From Cupriavidus necator N-1 (GTDB lineage: Bacteria; Pseudomonadota; Gammaproteobacteria; Burkholderiales; Burkholderiaceae), in the NCBI RefSeq assembly GCF_000219215.1, contig NC_015723.1, positions 2,542,001 to 2,606,000 of the forward strand: a stretch of 64,000 nucleotides of DNA. Direction: 5' to 3'. Positions 24,739-33,244 of the stretch are shown piece after piece (positions within the stretch are counted from its first letter, which is position 1; each line of letters starts with the position of its first letter). The notes under the pieces are model-generated. The model ran no database searches and was not told where the DNA came from. It saw nothing but the letters and a program-made list of their open reading frames with translations. A program made the position numbers and the translations under genes.

Positions 24739-24873
24739 TCATTGCGGTGCGCCGCGATTGTCCCACAGCGCGAACAATGGCGCTGTGGGCGGCGACCCTA
24801 AATCGAACAGGATCACCGAACGCACCAGCTTGCCGCGGCGCAGTTCGTCGAAGGCATTGTTGATGCGCGCCAG
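24739..24873 (-). pseudogene. C-terminal remnant of a zinc-dependent alcohol dehydrogenase
   Basis: Directly after the stop codon of the phospholipase D gene, the same frame continues ARINNAFDELRRGKLVRSVILFD, which is the typical C-terminus of medium-chain Zn alcohol dehydrogenases. The usual end of such proteins is just after ..SVIxFD; here one extra T shifts the stop and the frame runs on to a TGA at 24739. The rest of the gene is absent, with the phospholipase D gene in its place, so a deletion or insertion junction lies near 24873. Confidence 0.65.
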
Positions 24874-26550
24874 CTACAGTTCTTCCTTGATCGGGAGCAC
24901 GCGCAGCACGCCGATGCCCAGATGCTGCAGCGGGCCCATGCCGGGTTCGCTGTCGTAGACCATGAGCTGCCCCTTCTCGCGCGTGGTCCAGGTCAGGCGC
25001 CGGTTGCCGCCGTCGCCATCGGTCTGCATCCCGACGCGGTAGGTCATGTCGAGCAGCGCGTTCTCGGTGGACTTGATCATGCGCTCGGCCAGCGCGGGGC
25101 TGTCCAGCACGATGCCCATCTCGGTATTGAGCTTGGCCGAGCGCGGGTCCATGTTGAGCGAGCCGATGAATACCAGGCGCCGGTCGACGATGTAGTTCTT
25201 GGCGTGCAGGCTGGCGCGGCTGGACGACAGCCAAGAGCGCGAGCGTGAACCGCGCGCGGCCTTGCCGCTGCTTGCCAGTTCGGCGTAGGCGCTGGGCTTG
25301 AGCTCGTACAGCTCTACGCCCGCGGCCACCAGGGCCAGCCGGTGCGGGGCGTAGCCGGCATGCACCGGGCTGACATCGGTGGCGGCAAACGAGTTGGTCA
25401 GGATGCGCACGCGGATGCCGCGCTTTGCCAGCGCGATAAGCCAGGCCTCGCCGTCGTCGTCCGGCACGAAGTACGGCGAGATCAGCAGCACTTCCTTCTG
25501 CGCGCCGTTGATCATTTTCTCGAGCCGGGCGGTGGCGTAGCCGGGATCGTCATCGGTCTGGTGCGTGATCTTGGCGGCCGAATCGGAGACCACGACTGCG
25601 TTGCCGCTGTAAGCAGGCATATGGCCGCTCTCGATGCTCTTGGCCAGGCCCGACTCCAGCAATTCCTTCACGTAGGGACTGGCGATAGCCTGGTCGCCGC
25701 GTGCCTCCAAACCTTTGCGCAGGCTGCGCATCTCAACCGGCGCTTCCTTGCCTGCCGGGATCAGCGCCACCACCGGATATGAGGACTGGTCGTTCCAGTA
25801 TTCGTCGAACACGGCCGACACCTGCGGCACCGCCGGTCCGGCAATCAGCACATCGAGGTCGCTGAAGTCCATGTCGGTGCGCGCGGAGAAGTAGGCATCG
25901 CCGATATTGCGCCCTCCCACCAGCGACATCTGGTTGTCCACCGTCATCGACTTGTTGTGCATGCGCCGGTCCAGCCGCTTGAAGCCGGCCAGCATTTCCA
26001 GCCAGCGCACGCTGCGGTTGGCAAAGGGATTGAACAGGCGCACTTCGATATTGGGATGCGAATCGATGGCCGACAGGATCTGGTCCATGCCGCCGGTATG
26101 CAGGTCGTCGAGCAGCATGCGCACGCGCACGCCGCGGTCGGCCGCGTCGAGGATGTCGCCCAGCACGGCGGCGCCGGTGCCGGTGGTCTCGAAGATATAG
26201 GTCTGCAGGTCCAGGCTGCGCTGCGCCGCACGCGCCATCGCCAGCCGCGCAGCGAGCGCGTCGGGCCCGGACGACAGCGGATAGAACAGCGACTCGCCGG
26301 GGCGCTGCGCCAGGCGCGGCGCCAGCACCTTGCCCAGCGGGGTATCGGCGGTACTGGCCGGAGCGCTCGAGGGGGTGCGCTGCGCCGAGGCCGGCAGGCT
26401 GGCGCACCCTGCCAGCACCCCGGCCGCCAGCGCGGACACCAGCATCAGCGCCGTCATCCGGCGCAGGCCCCGGCAGCGGCTGGCGCCCGCATGCCCCGCG
26501 GCACTGAGTGGCCGGGCATCGAACGGGACATGGCAGAGCGTCTGGAACAT
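24874..26550 (-). CDS. clsC: Phospholipase D-family lipoprotein, ClsC-like cardiolipin synthase
   Basis: 558-aa protein with two HKD motifs: HNKSMTVDNQMSLVGGRNIGD (about 205) and HAKNYIVDRRLVFIGSLNMD (about 470). The region RLFNPFANRSVRWLEMLAGFKRLDRRMHNKS matches E. coli ClsC (YmdC). It would join phosphatidylglycerol and phosphatidylethanolamine to cardiolipin. A lipobox (VLAGC) ends a hydrophobic signal that starts about 30 aa in, after Arg-rich residues, so the mature protein is probably an anchored lipoprotein. ATG 26550 is chosen because GGGGGA precedes it. No ymdB-type partner is nearby. Confidence 0.82.
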   Translation of the reverse strand: MFQTLCHVPFDARPLSAAGHAGASRCRGLRRMTALMLVSALAAGVLAGCASLPASAQRTPSSAPASTADTPLGKVLAPRLAQRPGESLFYPLSSGPDALAARLAMARAAQRSLDLQTYIFETTGTGAAVLGDILDAADRGVRVRMLLDDLHTGGMDQILSAIDSHPNIEVRLFNPFANRSVRWLEMLAGFKRLDRRMHNKSMTVDNQMSLVGGRNIGDAYFSARTDMDFSDLDVLIAGPAVPQVSAVFDEYWNDQSSYPVVALIPAGKEAPVEMRSLRKGLEARGDQAIASPYVKELLESGLAKSIESGHMPAYSGNAVVVSDSAAKITHQTDDDPGYATARLEKMINGAQKEVLLISPYFVPDDDGEAWLIALAKRGIRVRILTNSFAATDVSPVHAGYAPHRLALVAAGVELYELKPSAYAELASSGKAARGSRSRSWLSSSRASLHAKNYIVDRRLVFIGSLNMDPRSAKLNTEMGIVLDSPALAERMIKSTENALLDMTYRVGMQTDGDGGNRRLTWTTREKGQLMVYDSEPGMGPLQHLGIGVLRVLPIKEEL

Positions 26551-26959
26551 CCGTGAGGTCCCCCTGCGGCGGGATGGGATGGGGCTGGCTCCGCGCACCG
26601 GCCGGCATGCAGCGCCTGCTACTTCGCACGATATACCGTGCGCCGTGGCCGCAACAGCGGTGCCATTCCTGTTCCACGCCGGGTGTTTGTCCTACACCTC
26701 ATGGACAAACAAGGCGCCACGCGGCGAATGCCGCACATATGACGGCGCACGGCCCGCGCAGCGGCTTTCCCTGCACAGCGATTTCTCTTATGATGCCGCC
26801 CAATATACCGGCCGGTAGAACCGGGAGGTGGCACTGGCGGCGGGCCGCCGGGACCCATGCGGCTGGCGCTTTGGCGCAGCTTGCCGCCTCTTGGCGATGC
26901 CGGCATAGTTGCGCCCCCTTCGCGCCTTTAGTCCTGACGCGCGCCCAGACCGGATCCTG
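26551..26959. other. Divergent promoter region, 409 bp
   Basis: It separates clsC and lysP. TGTTTGTCC (26684-26692) and GGACAAACA (26703-26711) form a 9-bp perfect inverted repeat with a 10-bp centre and could be an operator for either gene. No gene is seen. Confidence 0.4.
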
Positions 26960-28495
26960 ATGTCAAGCCAACCTTCCCAGCCCATCTCTTCCGGCGCCCC
27001 CGCGCCGACGCTGCGCCGCACCCTGCGGGCACGCCATCTCACCATGATCGCCATCGGCGGCTCGATCGGCACGGGGCTGTTCGTGGCCTCGGGTGCCACC
27101 ATCGCGCAGGCCGGCCCCGGCGGCGCGCTGGCCGCCTATATCCTGATCGGAGCGATGGTCTATTTCCTGATGACCAGCCTTGGCGAGCTGGCGGCCTACA
27201 TGCCGGTGTCGGGCTCGTTCGCCACCTATGGCGCGCGCTATGTCGATGAAGGCTTCGGCTTCGCGCTCGGCTGGAACTACTGGTACAACTGGGCGGTGAC
27301 CATCGCGGTGGAGCTGGCCGCGGCCCAGCTGGTGATGCAGTACTGGTTCCCCGACACGCCCGGCGTGCTGTGGAGCGCGCTCTTCCTGGGCCTGATGTTC
27401 CTGCTCAACGCGATCTCGGTGCGCGGCTTCGGCGAGGCCGAGTACTGGTGCGCGCTGGTCAAGGTGGTGACAGTGATCGCCTTTATCGGCATCGGCACGC
27501 TGATGATCTTCGGCATCCTGCGCGGCGATGTATCGGCCACGCACGGGCTGGCCAACCTGACCATCGGGGATGCGCCCTTTGTCGGCGGCCTGCCGGCGCT
27601 GATCGGCGTGGCCATGATCGCCGGCTTCTCGTTCCAGGGCACCGAGCTGATCGGTGTCGCCGCCGGCGAATCGGCCGATCCCGCCACAAACATCCCGCGC
27701 GCGGTGCGCCAGGTGTTCTGGCGCATCCTGCTGTTCTATGTGCTGGCGATCCTGATCATCGGCATCCTGATCCCCTACACCGACCCGAACCTGCTCAAGA
27801 ACGACGTGCAGACCGTGGGCGTAAGCCCGTTCACGCTGGTGTTCCGCCATGCGGGCCTGGCCTTTGCGGCAGGCGTGATGAACGCGGTGATCCTGACCGC
27901 GGTGCTGTCGGCCGGTAACTCGGGCATGTATGCCTCCACCCGCATGCTGTACAACCTGGCCACCGAAGGCCGCGCGCCGCGCATTTTTGCGCAGCTGACG
28001 CGCAACGGGGTGCCGCTGATGGCGCTGCTGGCCACCACCGCGGTGGGCGCGCTGTGCTTCCTCACCTCGCTGTTCGAAAGCCGGTCGGTCTACCTGTGGC
28101 TGCTGAACCTGTCCGGCATGACCGGATTTATCGCCTGGCTGGGCATTGCGGTCAGCCATTACCGCTTCCGCAAGGGCTTTGTCGCGCAGGGGCTTGACCT
28201 GGACCGGCTGCCTTACCGCTCGCCGTTCTTCCCCTACGGGCCGGTCTTCGCATTTGCGCTGTGCCTGATCGTCACGTTGGGCCAGAACTACCAGGCCTTC
28301 ACCAGCGGCAAGATCGACTGGGTCAGCGTGGCCGCCACCTATATCGGCATCCCGATCTTCCTCCTGATCTGGCTGGGCTACCGCATTGCGCGCAAGACGC
28401 GCTTCGTGTCCTATGCCGAGATGCATTTCCCCGCCCTGCCGGCCAGACGCGATGCCGCCCCGGCGCGCGCCGCCGTACCGGCAACCGGTGAATAA
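26960..28495 (+). CDS. lysP: LysP, lysine-specific permease
   Basis: 511-aa inner-membrane amino acid:proton symporter of the APC superfamily with 12 predicted helices. It follows E. coli LysP closely over its length, e.g. LRARHLTMIAIGGSIGTGLF, ALGWNYWYNWAVTIAVELAA, MIAGFSFQGTELIGVAAGES and SGNSGMYASTRMLY. It takes up lysine; in E. coli LysP also binds CadC, but no cad genes are here. The start MSSQPS is chosen because the extra upstream residues are not conserved; the ribosome site is weak. Confidence 0.92.
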   Translation: MSSQPSQPISSGAPAPTLRRTLRARHLTMIAIGGSIGTGLFVASGATIAQAGPGGALAAYILIGAMVYFLMTSLGELAAYMPVSGSFATYGARYVDEGFGFALGWNYWYNWAVTIAVELAAAQLVMQYWFPDTPGVLWSALFLGLMFLLNAISVRGFGEAEYWCALVKVVTVIAFIGIGTLMIFGILRGDVSATHGLANLTIGDAPFVGGLPALIGVAMIAGFSFQGTELIGVAAGESADPATNIPRAVRQVFWRILLFYVLAILIIGILIPYTDPNLLKNDVQTVGVSPFTLVFRHAGLAFAAGVMNAVILTAVLSAGNSGMYASTRMLYNLATEGRAPRIFAQLTRNGVPLMALLATTAVGALCFLTSLFESRSVYLWLLNLSGMTGFIAWLGIAVSHYRFRKGFVAQGLDLDRLPYRSPFFPYGPVFAFALCLIVTLGQNYQAFTSGKIDWVSVAATYIGIPIFLLIWLGYRIARKTRFVSYAEMHFPALPARRDAAPARAAVPATGE

Positions 28496-28565
28496 GCGCC
28501 ATTCCCGGGCGCTCACAAGCAGCAGTACATAAAAGCAAGAAAGCACAACAACAAGGAGCATCGCT

Positions 28566-30242
28566 TTGAAGAGAGCAATCCGCATGAGCATGCTGGCGCT
28601 TGGCGCCGGCATGGCACTGAGCCTGTCCGCGCATGCCGCGCCGACACTGGTGGAATCGGTGCAGGGCTACACCCTGAAGCAGGACAAGATCACCAGCTTC
28701 ACCGGCCTGGTGTTCGACCAGGGCAAGGTGCTGGCCACCGGCGACGCCGCCGCGCTGCGCGCGCAGTACCCCGATGCCAGACGCATCGACGGCCAGGGCA
28801 AGACCCTGCTGCCGGGCCTGATCGACGCCCACGGCCATGTGTTCCGCCTGGGCTTCAAGACCACCGAGATCTCGCTGTCCGGCACCAGGACCCTGGCCGA
28901 GGCGCAAGGCATGATCCGCGCCTACGGCGACAAGAACCCGCAGCGCAAGTGGCTGCTGGGCTATGGCTGGAACCAGGTGAACTGGAAGCTGGGCCGCTTC
29001 CCGACAGCGGCCGAGCTGGACGCGGCGGTGTCGGACCGCCCGGTGCGGCTGGTGCGCGTGGACGGCCACGCCGCGTGGCTCAACACCAAGGCGCTGCAGG
29101 CCGCCGGCATCACCCGCGACACCAGGGACCCGGCCGGCGGGCGAATCGAGCGCGACGCCGACGGCAACCCCACCGGCGTGCTGGTCGACAAGGCCATGGC
29201 GCTGGTCAACAGCGTGATCCCGCCGTACAGCGACGACGACCGCCGCGCCGCACTGGCCGCCTCGCTGGCGCACATGAACGCGCTCGGCCTGACCGCCGTG
29301 GGCGACGCCGGCGTGACCGTTGCCGAAGACAAGATCTACCGCGAGTTCGCCGACCAGGGCAAGCTGACCACGCGCATCTATGGCATGATCCGCGACACCG
29401 GCGACGACTTCAAGGCGCTTTCGGCCAAGGGGCCGCTGGTGGGCTATGGCAACGACCGCTACTACCTGCGCGCGGTCAAGCTGTACGGCGACGGCGCCCT
29501 GGGCAGCCGCGGCGCCGCGCTGATGGCGCCGTATTCGGACGACCACGTGCACAGCGGCCTGCTCTTCATGAGCGACGCAGCCATGCAGGCCGCCGTCAAG
29601 ACCGCGATCAAGTCCGGCTACCAGGTCAATATCCACGCCATCGGCGATGCCACCAACCACCAGGTGCTGGATGCCATGGAAGCGGCCTACAAGGATGTGG
29701 GCGGGCGCCAGTTGCGCAACCGCGTCGAGCACGCGCAGGTGATCGCGCTGCCGGACATCCCGCGCTTCAAGACGCTGGACCTGATCGCCTCGATGCAGCC
29801 CACGCACGCCACCAGCGACATGAACATGGCCGAGGACCGCGTCGGCAAGGACCGCATCAAGGGCGCTTATGCCTGGCAGACGCTGCTCAAGCAAGGCACC
29901 GTGATCGCGGGCGGCTCGGACTTCCCGGTGGAATCGGCCAACCCGTTCTACGGCCTGCACGCCGCGGTGACCCGCACCGACCATGAGGGCCGCCCGATCC
30001 GCGGCTGGCATCCGGAAGAGGCCATGACCCTGCCGCAGGCATTCCGCGCCTTCACTCTGGATGCGGCCTATGCCGAGCACCAGGAGAAGACGCTGGGCTC
30101 GCTCGAAGCCGGCAAGTGGGCCGACTTCATCCTGGTCGACCAGGATCTGTTCAATGCCAAGCCTGCCGACATCTGGAAGACCCAAGTGCTGGAGACCTGG
30201 GTGGCGGGTGAGCGGGTGTACGTGAAGGACGGCAAGCGCTGA
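28566..30242 (+). CDS. Exported YtcJ-like amidohydrolase
   Basis: 558-aa metal-dependent hydrolase of the amidohydrolase-3 family. GGAG lies 8 bp before a TTG, which is therefore the likely start; ATG 28584 is the alternative. A signal peptide (MSMLALGAGMALSLSAHAA) sends it to the periplasm. Metal ligands: LIDAHGHVFR (HxH), a Lys in RAVKLYGDGALGSRG, two His in QVNIHAIGDATN and NRVEHAQ, and Asp in IAGGSDFPVE. Its substrate is unknown. It is 70 bp after lysP, on the same strand. Confidence 0.87.
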   Translation: MKRAIRMSMLALGAGMALSLSAHAAPTLVESVQGYTLKQDKITSFTGLVFDQGKVLATGDAAALRAQYPDARRIDGQGKTLLPGLIDAHGHVFRLGFKTTEISLSGTRTLAEAQGMIRAYGDKNPQRKWLLGYGWNQVNWKLGRFPTAAELDAAVSDRPVRLVRVDGHAAWLNTKALQAAGITRDTRDPAGGRIERDADGNPTGVLVDKAMALVNSVIPPYSDDDRRAALAASLAHMNALGLTAVGDAGVTVAEDKIYREFADQGKLTTRIYGMIRDTGDDFKALSAKGPLVGYGNDRYYLRAVKLYGDGALGSRGAALMAPYSDDHVHSGLLFMSDAAMQAAVKTAIKSGYQVNIHAIGDATNHQVLDAMEAAYKDVGGRQLRNRVEHAQVIALPDIPRFKTLDLIASMQPTHATSDMNMAEDRVGKDRIKGAYAWQTLLKQGTVIAGGSDFPVESANPFYGLHAAVTRTDHEGRPIRGWHPEEAMTLPQAFRAFTLDAAYAEHQEKTLGSLEAGKWADFILVDQDLFNAKPADIWKTQVLETWVAGERVYVKDGKR

Positions 30243-30301
30243 GCGTTTCCCAGACATCCCGCGCGCACGCGGCGAATTTCACCAGCTAGCCATGGCTAGC
30301 A

Positions 30302-30331
30302 CTCCTCTCTCCCGCACGCGGGAGAGAGGAG
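30302..30331. repeat. Palindromic intergenic element, terminator-like
   Basis: CTCCTCTCTCCCG and CGGGAGAGAGGAG form a 13-bp perfect stem with a CACG loop. A related hairpin lies at 46026-46057. Such CTCTCCCGC...GCGGGAGAG elements are dispersed between genes in Cupriavidus and Ralstonia and often lie at ends of transcripts. Here it follows the amidohydrolase and the antitoxin remnant, which converge. Confidence 0.7.
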
Positions 30332-30344
30332 CTAACTGACCGCA

Positions 30345-30607
30345 TCAGTCGCCTGCACGACAGAGATCGGCCCTTAGATCGTCCAGCGACTCGAACCTGC
30401 GCAACCCGCCGGCCCGTGCTTCCCTCAGCGCACCAATAGTCGCCGCATTTGGCGTCATCAACGCCAAAGGAAGTGCCTTGTCTGTCGCTATGCGCTTCAG
30501 CAGCATGCGCACTGCATCGGACACCGGCAGGCCCATTGCTTCCAGCACGGCAGAAGCCTCTTCCTTGGTTCGCAGGTCAATCGGACACGAATGTTCGACA
30601 TGGCCAT
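30345..30607 (-). pseudogene. RelB/DinJ-family antitoxin with a frameshift
   Basis: The start (MAMSNIRVR, ATG 30607) and the body (EEASAVLEAMGLPVSDAVRMLL, then a C-terminus ending DDLRADLCRAGD) are those of a RelB/DinJ antitoxin but lie in two frames. One base is missing near 30581: adding it restores RVRIDLRTKEEASAVLEAMG. No RelE-type toxin gene is adjacent. It looks like a decayed toxin-antitoxin remnant, unless the missing base is a sequencing error. Confidence 0.75.
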
Positions 30608-30742
30608 GGCAGGCTCCAGCAATCGATAGGGGAGCAGGGAGGCTAGCGCGAACCGGCTACGCCAGCCACCGTTGCTTTCATCGCAACACCCCCTCCCACA
30701 CCTTGACCACCGCAACGAGCGTAGGCATCATTCGGCTTTTCG

Positions 30743-30765
30743 CAAATGCGAATAAGTCGCATTTG
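30743..30765. promoter_or_regulatory. Fur box upstream of the TonB receptor
   Basis: CAAATGCGA and TCGCATTTG form a perfect 9-bp inverted repeat with a 5-bp ATAAG centre. This is very close to betaproteobacterial Fur boxes. It lies 38 bp upstream of the receptor's ATG, where Fe-Fur would block transcription. Confidence 0.75.
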
Positions 30766-30803
30766 TATTTACATACAGACCCGCCTGCCTCCTGTTGTCC
30801 CTC

Positions 30804-32966
30804 ATGAGCCGCCAAGTCATTCGCGCCGCGCGCCTGCGCGCACCCAAACCCTGCCACCTCGCCGCGCTGGCACAACTGGCCGTCCTGGCCGGCTTTCCGG
30901 CAACCGCCGCGCTGGCACAGCAAGCCGCGGCGCCAGCGGATGCGCAATCACTACCTGCAGTGACCGTCAGCGCCTCGGCGGTCGACGATTTCGGCCTGCA
31001 GCTTGAGAAAAAGGCCAGCACCGGCGCGCTGGGCTCGCGCACGCAGCTCGACACCCCGTACTCCACCACCATCGTCACCGGCGAAGACCTGGCCGACCGC
31101 CAGGTGGCCAAGCTGGGCGATGTGTTTGCGATGGATGCGTCGGTCAGCGACAACGGCAATGGCTACAACAGCTGGTCCAGCTACCTGAGCGTGCGCGGCC
31201 TGCAGATCGACTGGCAGAACGGCTTCAAGATCAACGGGCTGCCGTTCGTGGCCTACGGCATCACGCTGCCCTACGAGCACATGGAGCAGGTGGAACTGCT
31301 CAAGGGGCTGCCGGGCTTCATGTACGGCTTTGCCACCCCGGGCGGCATCGTCAACTACGTCACCAAGAAGCCGACCGACACCTTCACCGCCTCGTTCGAA
31401 CTGGGCTACCGCGCCGCCAATGTCTGGAGCGAGCACGTCGACCTGGGCGGGCGCGCCGGCCCGAGCAATATGTTCGGCTACCGCCTGAACGTGACGCACG
31501 AGGAAGGCACGCCCTACAACGCGCGCAATATCCAGCGCGACAGCGTCTCGCTGGGCCTGGATGCGCGCCTGACCAGGGACCTGACGTGGACCTTCGACTC
31601 GATCTACCAGGACCGCCGCGCCACTGGCCAGATGCCGTCGTTCAGCCTGTGGAGCTACGGCGACACGGCCCTGCCGGCCGCGGTGTCCGGCCGCATCCGC
31701 AACTTCGCCGGTGCCGACCAGCACCTGAACACCAACCTGCAGCTGTACAGCACCGGCCTGCGCTACCAGCTCAATCCGGACTGGGCGGTCAGCACCAAGT
31801 ACAGCTTCACCAAGGTCAACCGCAGCCGCAACGAAAGCACCTACAACCTGCTGAACCAGGCCGGCGACTACAACGACCAGCGCTACGACACCGCGCAGAA
31901 CCAGCAGGTGGGGCAATGGCAGGCGATGCTGGAAGGCAAGTTCCGCACCGGGCCGTTCGGGCACCAGTTGGTAGCGGGCCTGTCGTGGCAGAAGCAGATC
32001 GACCGCTATGACAACAACGGCTTCGGCGCCGTCATCGGCACCGGCAACATCTTCGAGCCCAATACCAACACGTACTACAGCTCGACCGCCTTCAACAAGG
32101 TGCGCAACAGCGACATTACGCAGAAGTCGGTGTTCGCCAGCGACACCGTGCAGCTGAGCGAGCGCTGGTCGGTGCTGGCCGGCCTGCGCGTGACCAACTT
32201 CGAGCAGAACGGCTACGTGCCGGTGACCTCCAGCTACAGCAAGAACGGCGTGGTCACGCCCACGCTGGCGCTGATGTTCAAGCCGGTGCCCACGGCCACG
32301 GTCTACGCCAGCTACGTGGAAGCGCTGGAGCCCGGCTCGATCGTGCCGGATGGCTACACCAATGCACGCCAGTTGCTCAGCCCGATCCGCAGCAAGCAGT
32401 ATGAAATCGGCGTCAAGGCCGACCAGGCCGCCTGGAGCGCCACCGCCGCCGCCTTCCGCATCGAGCGCGGCGCCGAGTACGACAACATCAACGGCGGCGT
32501 GCCGACGCGCCAGCAGGACGGCACCTCGATCTACCAGGGGCTGGAGCTGGCTGGCGTGTACCGGCTGGGCTCGCAGTGGGAATTCGGCGCGAGCGCGATG
32601 TACCTGGACTCGTACTACGACAAGGGCATGGCCAACAACGGCAAGCGCGTCGCCGGTGCGCCTGACCTGGTGCTGGCCGGACGCATCAGCTACCGCGTGC
32701 CGTTCGTACCGGGCCTGCGCCTTGGTGTCGATGGCAAGTACACCGGCAATACCAAGCTGAACGCGGGCAATACGCTGGAGGCCGGCGGCTACACGGTGTT
32801 CAATCTCGGCGCGAGCTACAACACCCGCGTCGCCGGCAAGGACCTGACGCTGCGCGCCGCGCTGAACAACGTGACCAACAAGCGCTACTGGGGCTTCCAG
32901 TATGAGAACTACATCCAGCCGGCCGATCCGCGCAGCGTGAGCCTGACGGCCAGGATTGCGTATTGA
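30804..32966 (+). CDS. TonB-dependent siderophore receptor
   Basis: 720-aa outer-membrane receptor. A long signal sequence ends near AALAQQAAAP; LPAVTVSASAVDDF marks the TonB-box region. The plug domain spans about 60-170 (TPYSTTIVTGEDLADRQV... VELLKGLPGFMYGFATPGGIVNYVTKKP), followed by a 22-strand barrel ending in Tyr (ARIAY), and NNVTNKRYWGFQYENY near the C-terminus is typical of siderophore receptors. A Fur box precedes it and a strong terminator follows it, so it is a single-gene, iron-repressed unit. There is no ribosome site of note. The siderophore is unknown. Confidence 0.9.
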   Translation: MSRQVIRAARLRAPKPCHLAALAQLAVLAGFPATAALAQQAAAPADAQSLPAVTVSASAVDDFGLQLEKKASTGALGSRTQLDTPYSTTIVTGEDLADRQVAKLGDVFAMDASVSDNGNGYNSWSSYLSVRGLQIDWQNGFKINGLPFVAYGITLPYEHMEQVELLKGLPGFMYGFATPGGIVNYVTKKPTDTFTASFELGYRAANVWSEHVDLGGRAGPSNMFGYRLNVTHEEGTPYNARNIQRDSVSLGLDARLTRDLTWTFDSIYQDRRATGQMPSFSLWSYGDTALPAAVSGRIRNFAGADQHLNTNLQLYSTGLRYQLNPDWAVSTKYSFTKVNRSRNESTYNLLNQAGDYNDQRYDTAQNQQVGQWQAMLEGKFRTGPFGHQLVAGLSWQKQIDRYDNNGFGAVIGTGNIFEPNTNTYYSSTAFNKVRNSDITQKSVFASDTVQLSERWSVLAGLRVTNFEQNGYVPVTSSYSKNGVVTPTLALMFKPVPTATVYASYVEALEPGSIVPDGYTNARQLLSPIRSKQYEIGVKADQAAWSATAAAFRIERGAEYDNINGGVPTRQQDGTSIYQGLELAGVYRLGSQWEFGASAMYLDSYYDKGMANNGKRVAGAPDLVLAGRISYRVPFVPGLRLGVDGKYTGNTKLNAGNTLEAGGYTVFNLGASYNTRVAGKDLTLRAALNNVTNKRYWGFQYENYIQPADPRSVSLTARIAY

Positions 32967-32995
32967 GGTTCACCCGAACGCAACGATGCCTCGCA

Positions 32996-33027
32996 GAACC
33001 CCGCTCTCCGGAGCGGGGTTCTTTTTT
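32996..33027 (+). terminator. Intrinsic terminator of the TonB receptor gene
   Basis: GAACCCCGCTC and GAGCGGGGTTC form an 11-bp perfect stem with a TCCG loop, followed by six T. Confidence 0.95.
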
Positions 33028-33101
33028 GGTCCAGCGAAAACTGGCTTCCCGCCCCCGGGGCGACTTCAGGGAAATCGAATGTTGACAATCACCAATCCGT
33101 G

Positions 33102-33153
33102 ATCTACAACATCGTCTACACACTTAATACCTTTTGTAGACAATTTAGTAGAC
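33102..33153. promoter_or_regulatory. Symmetric four-half-site operator before the allantoin/hydantoin genes
   Basis: ATCTACA (33102) and GTCTACA (33114) are direct repeats 12 bp apart. TGTAGAC (33135) and GTAGAC (33148) repeat on the other arm at the same spacing, in reverse orientation. The whole is a 52-bp dyad centred near 33127, with an AT-rich middle. It lies 92 bp before the permease gene. The GntR-type regulator at 36660, at the end of the same cluster, is the natural candidate to bind it. Confidence 0.6.
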
Positions 33154-33244
33154 AGCAGAAACCAGCTTCCCATCGGCGCACACCAAAGAGCCCAACGGCC
33201 GCACGTCGCCTATCGTCAAGACACACATCTGCCAGGAGACTCAG

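Noticed and set aside
30345..30607. A working toxin-antitoxin system
   Set aside because: The antitoxin is frameshifted and no RelE/ParE-type toxin is adjacent.
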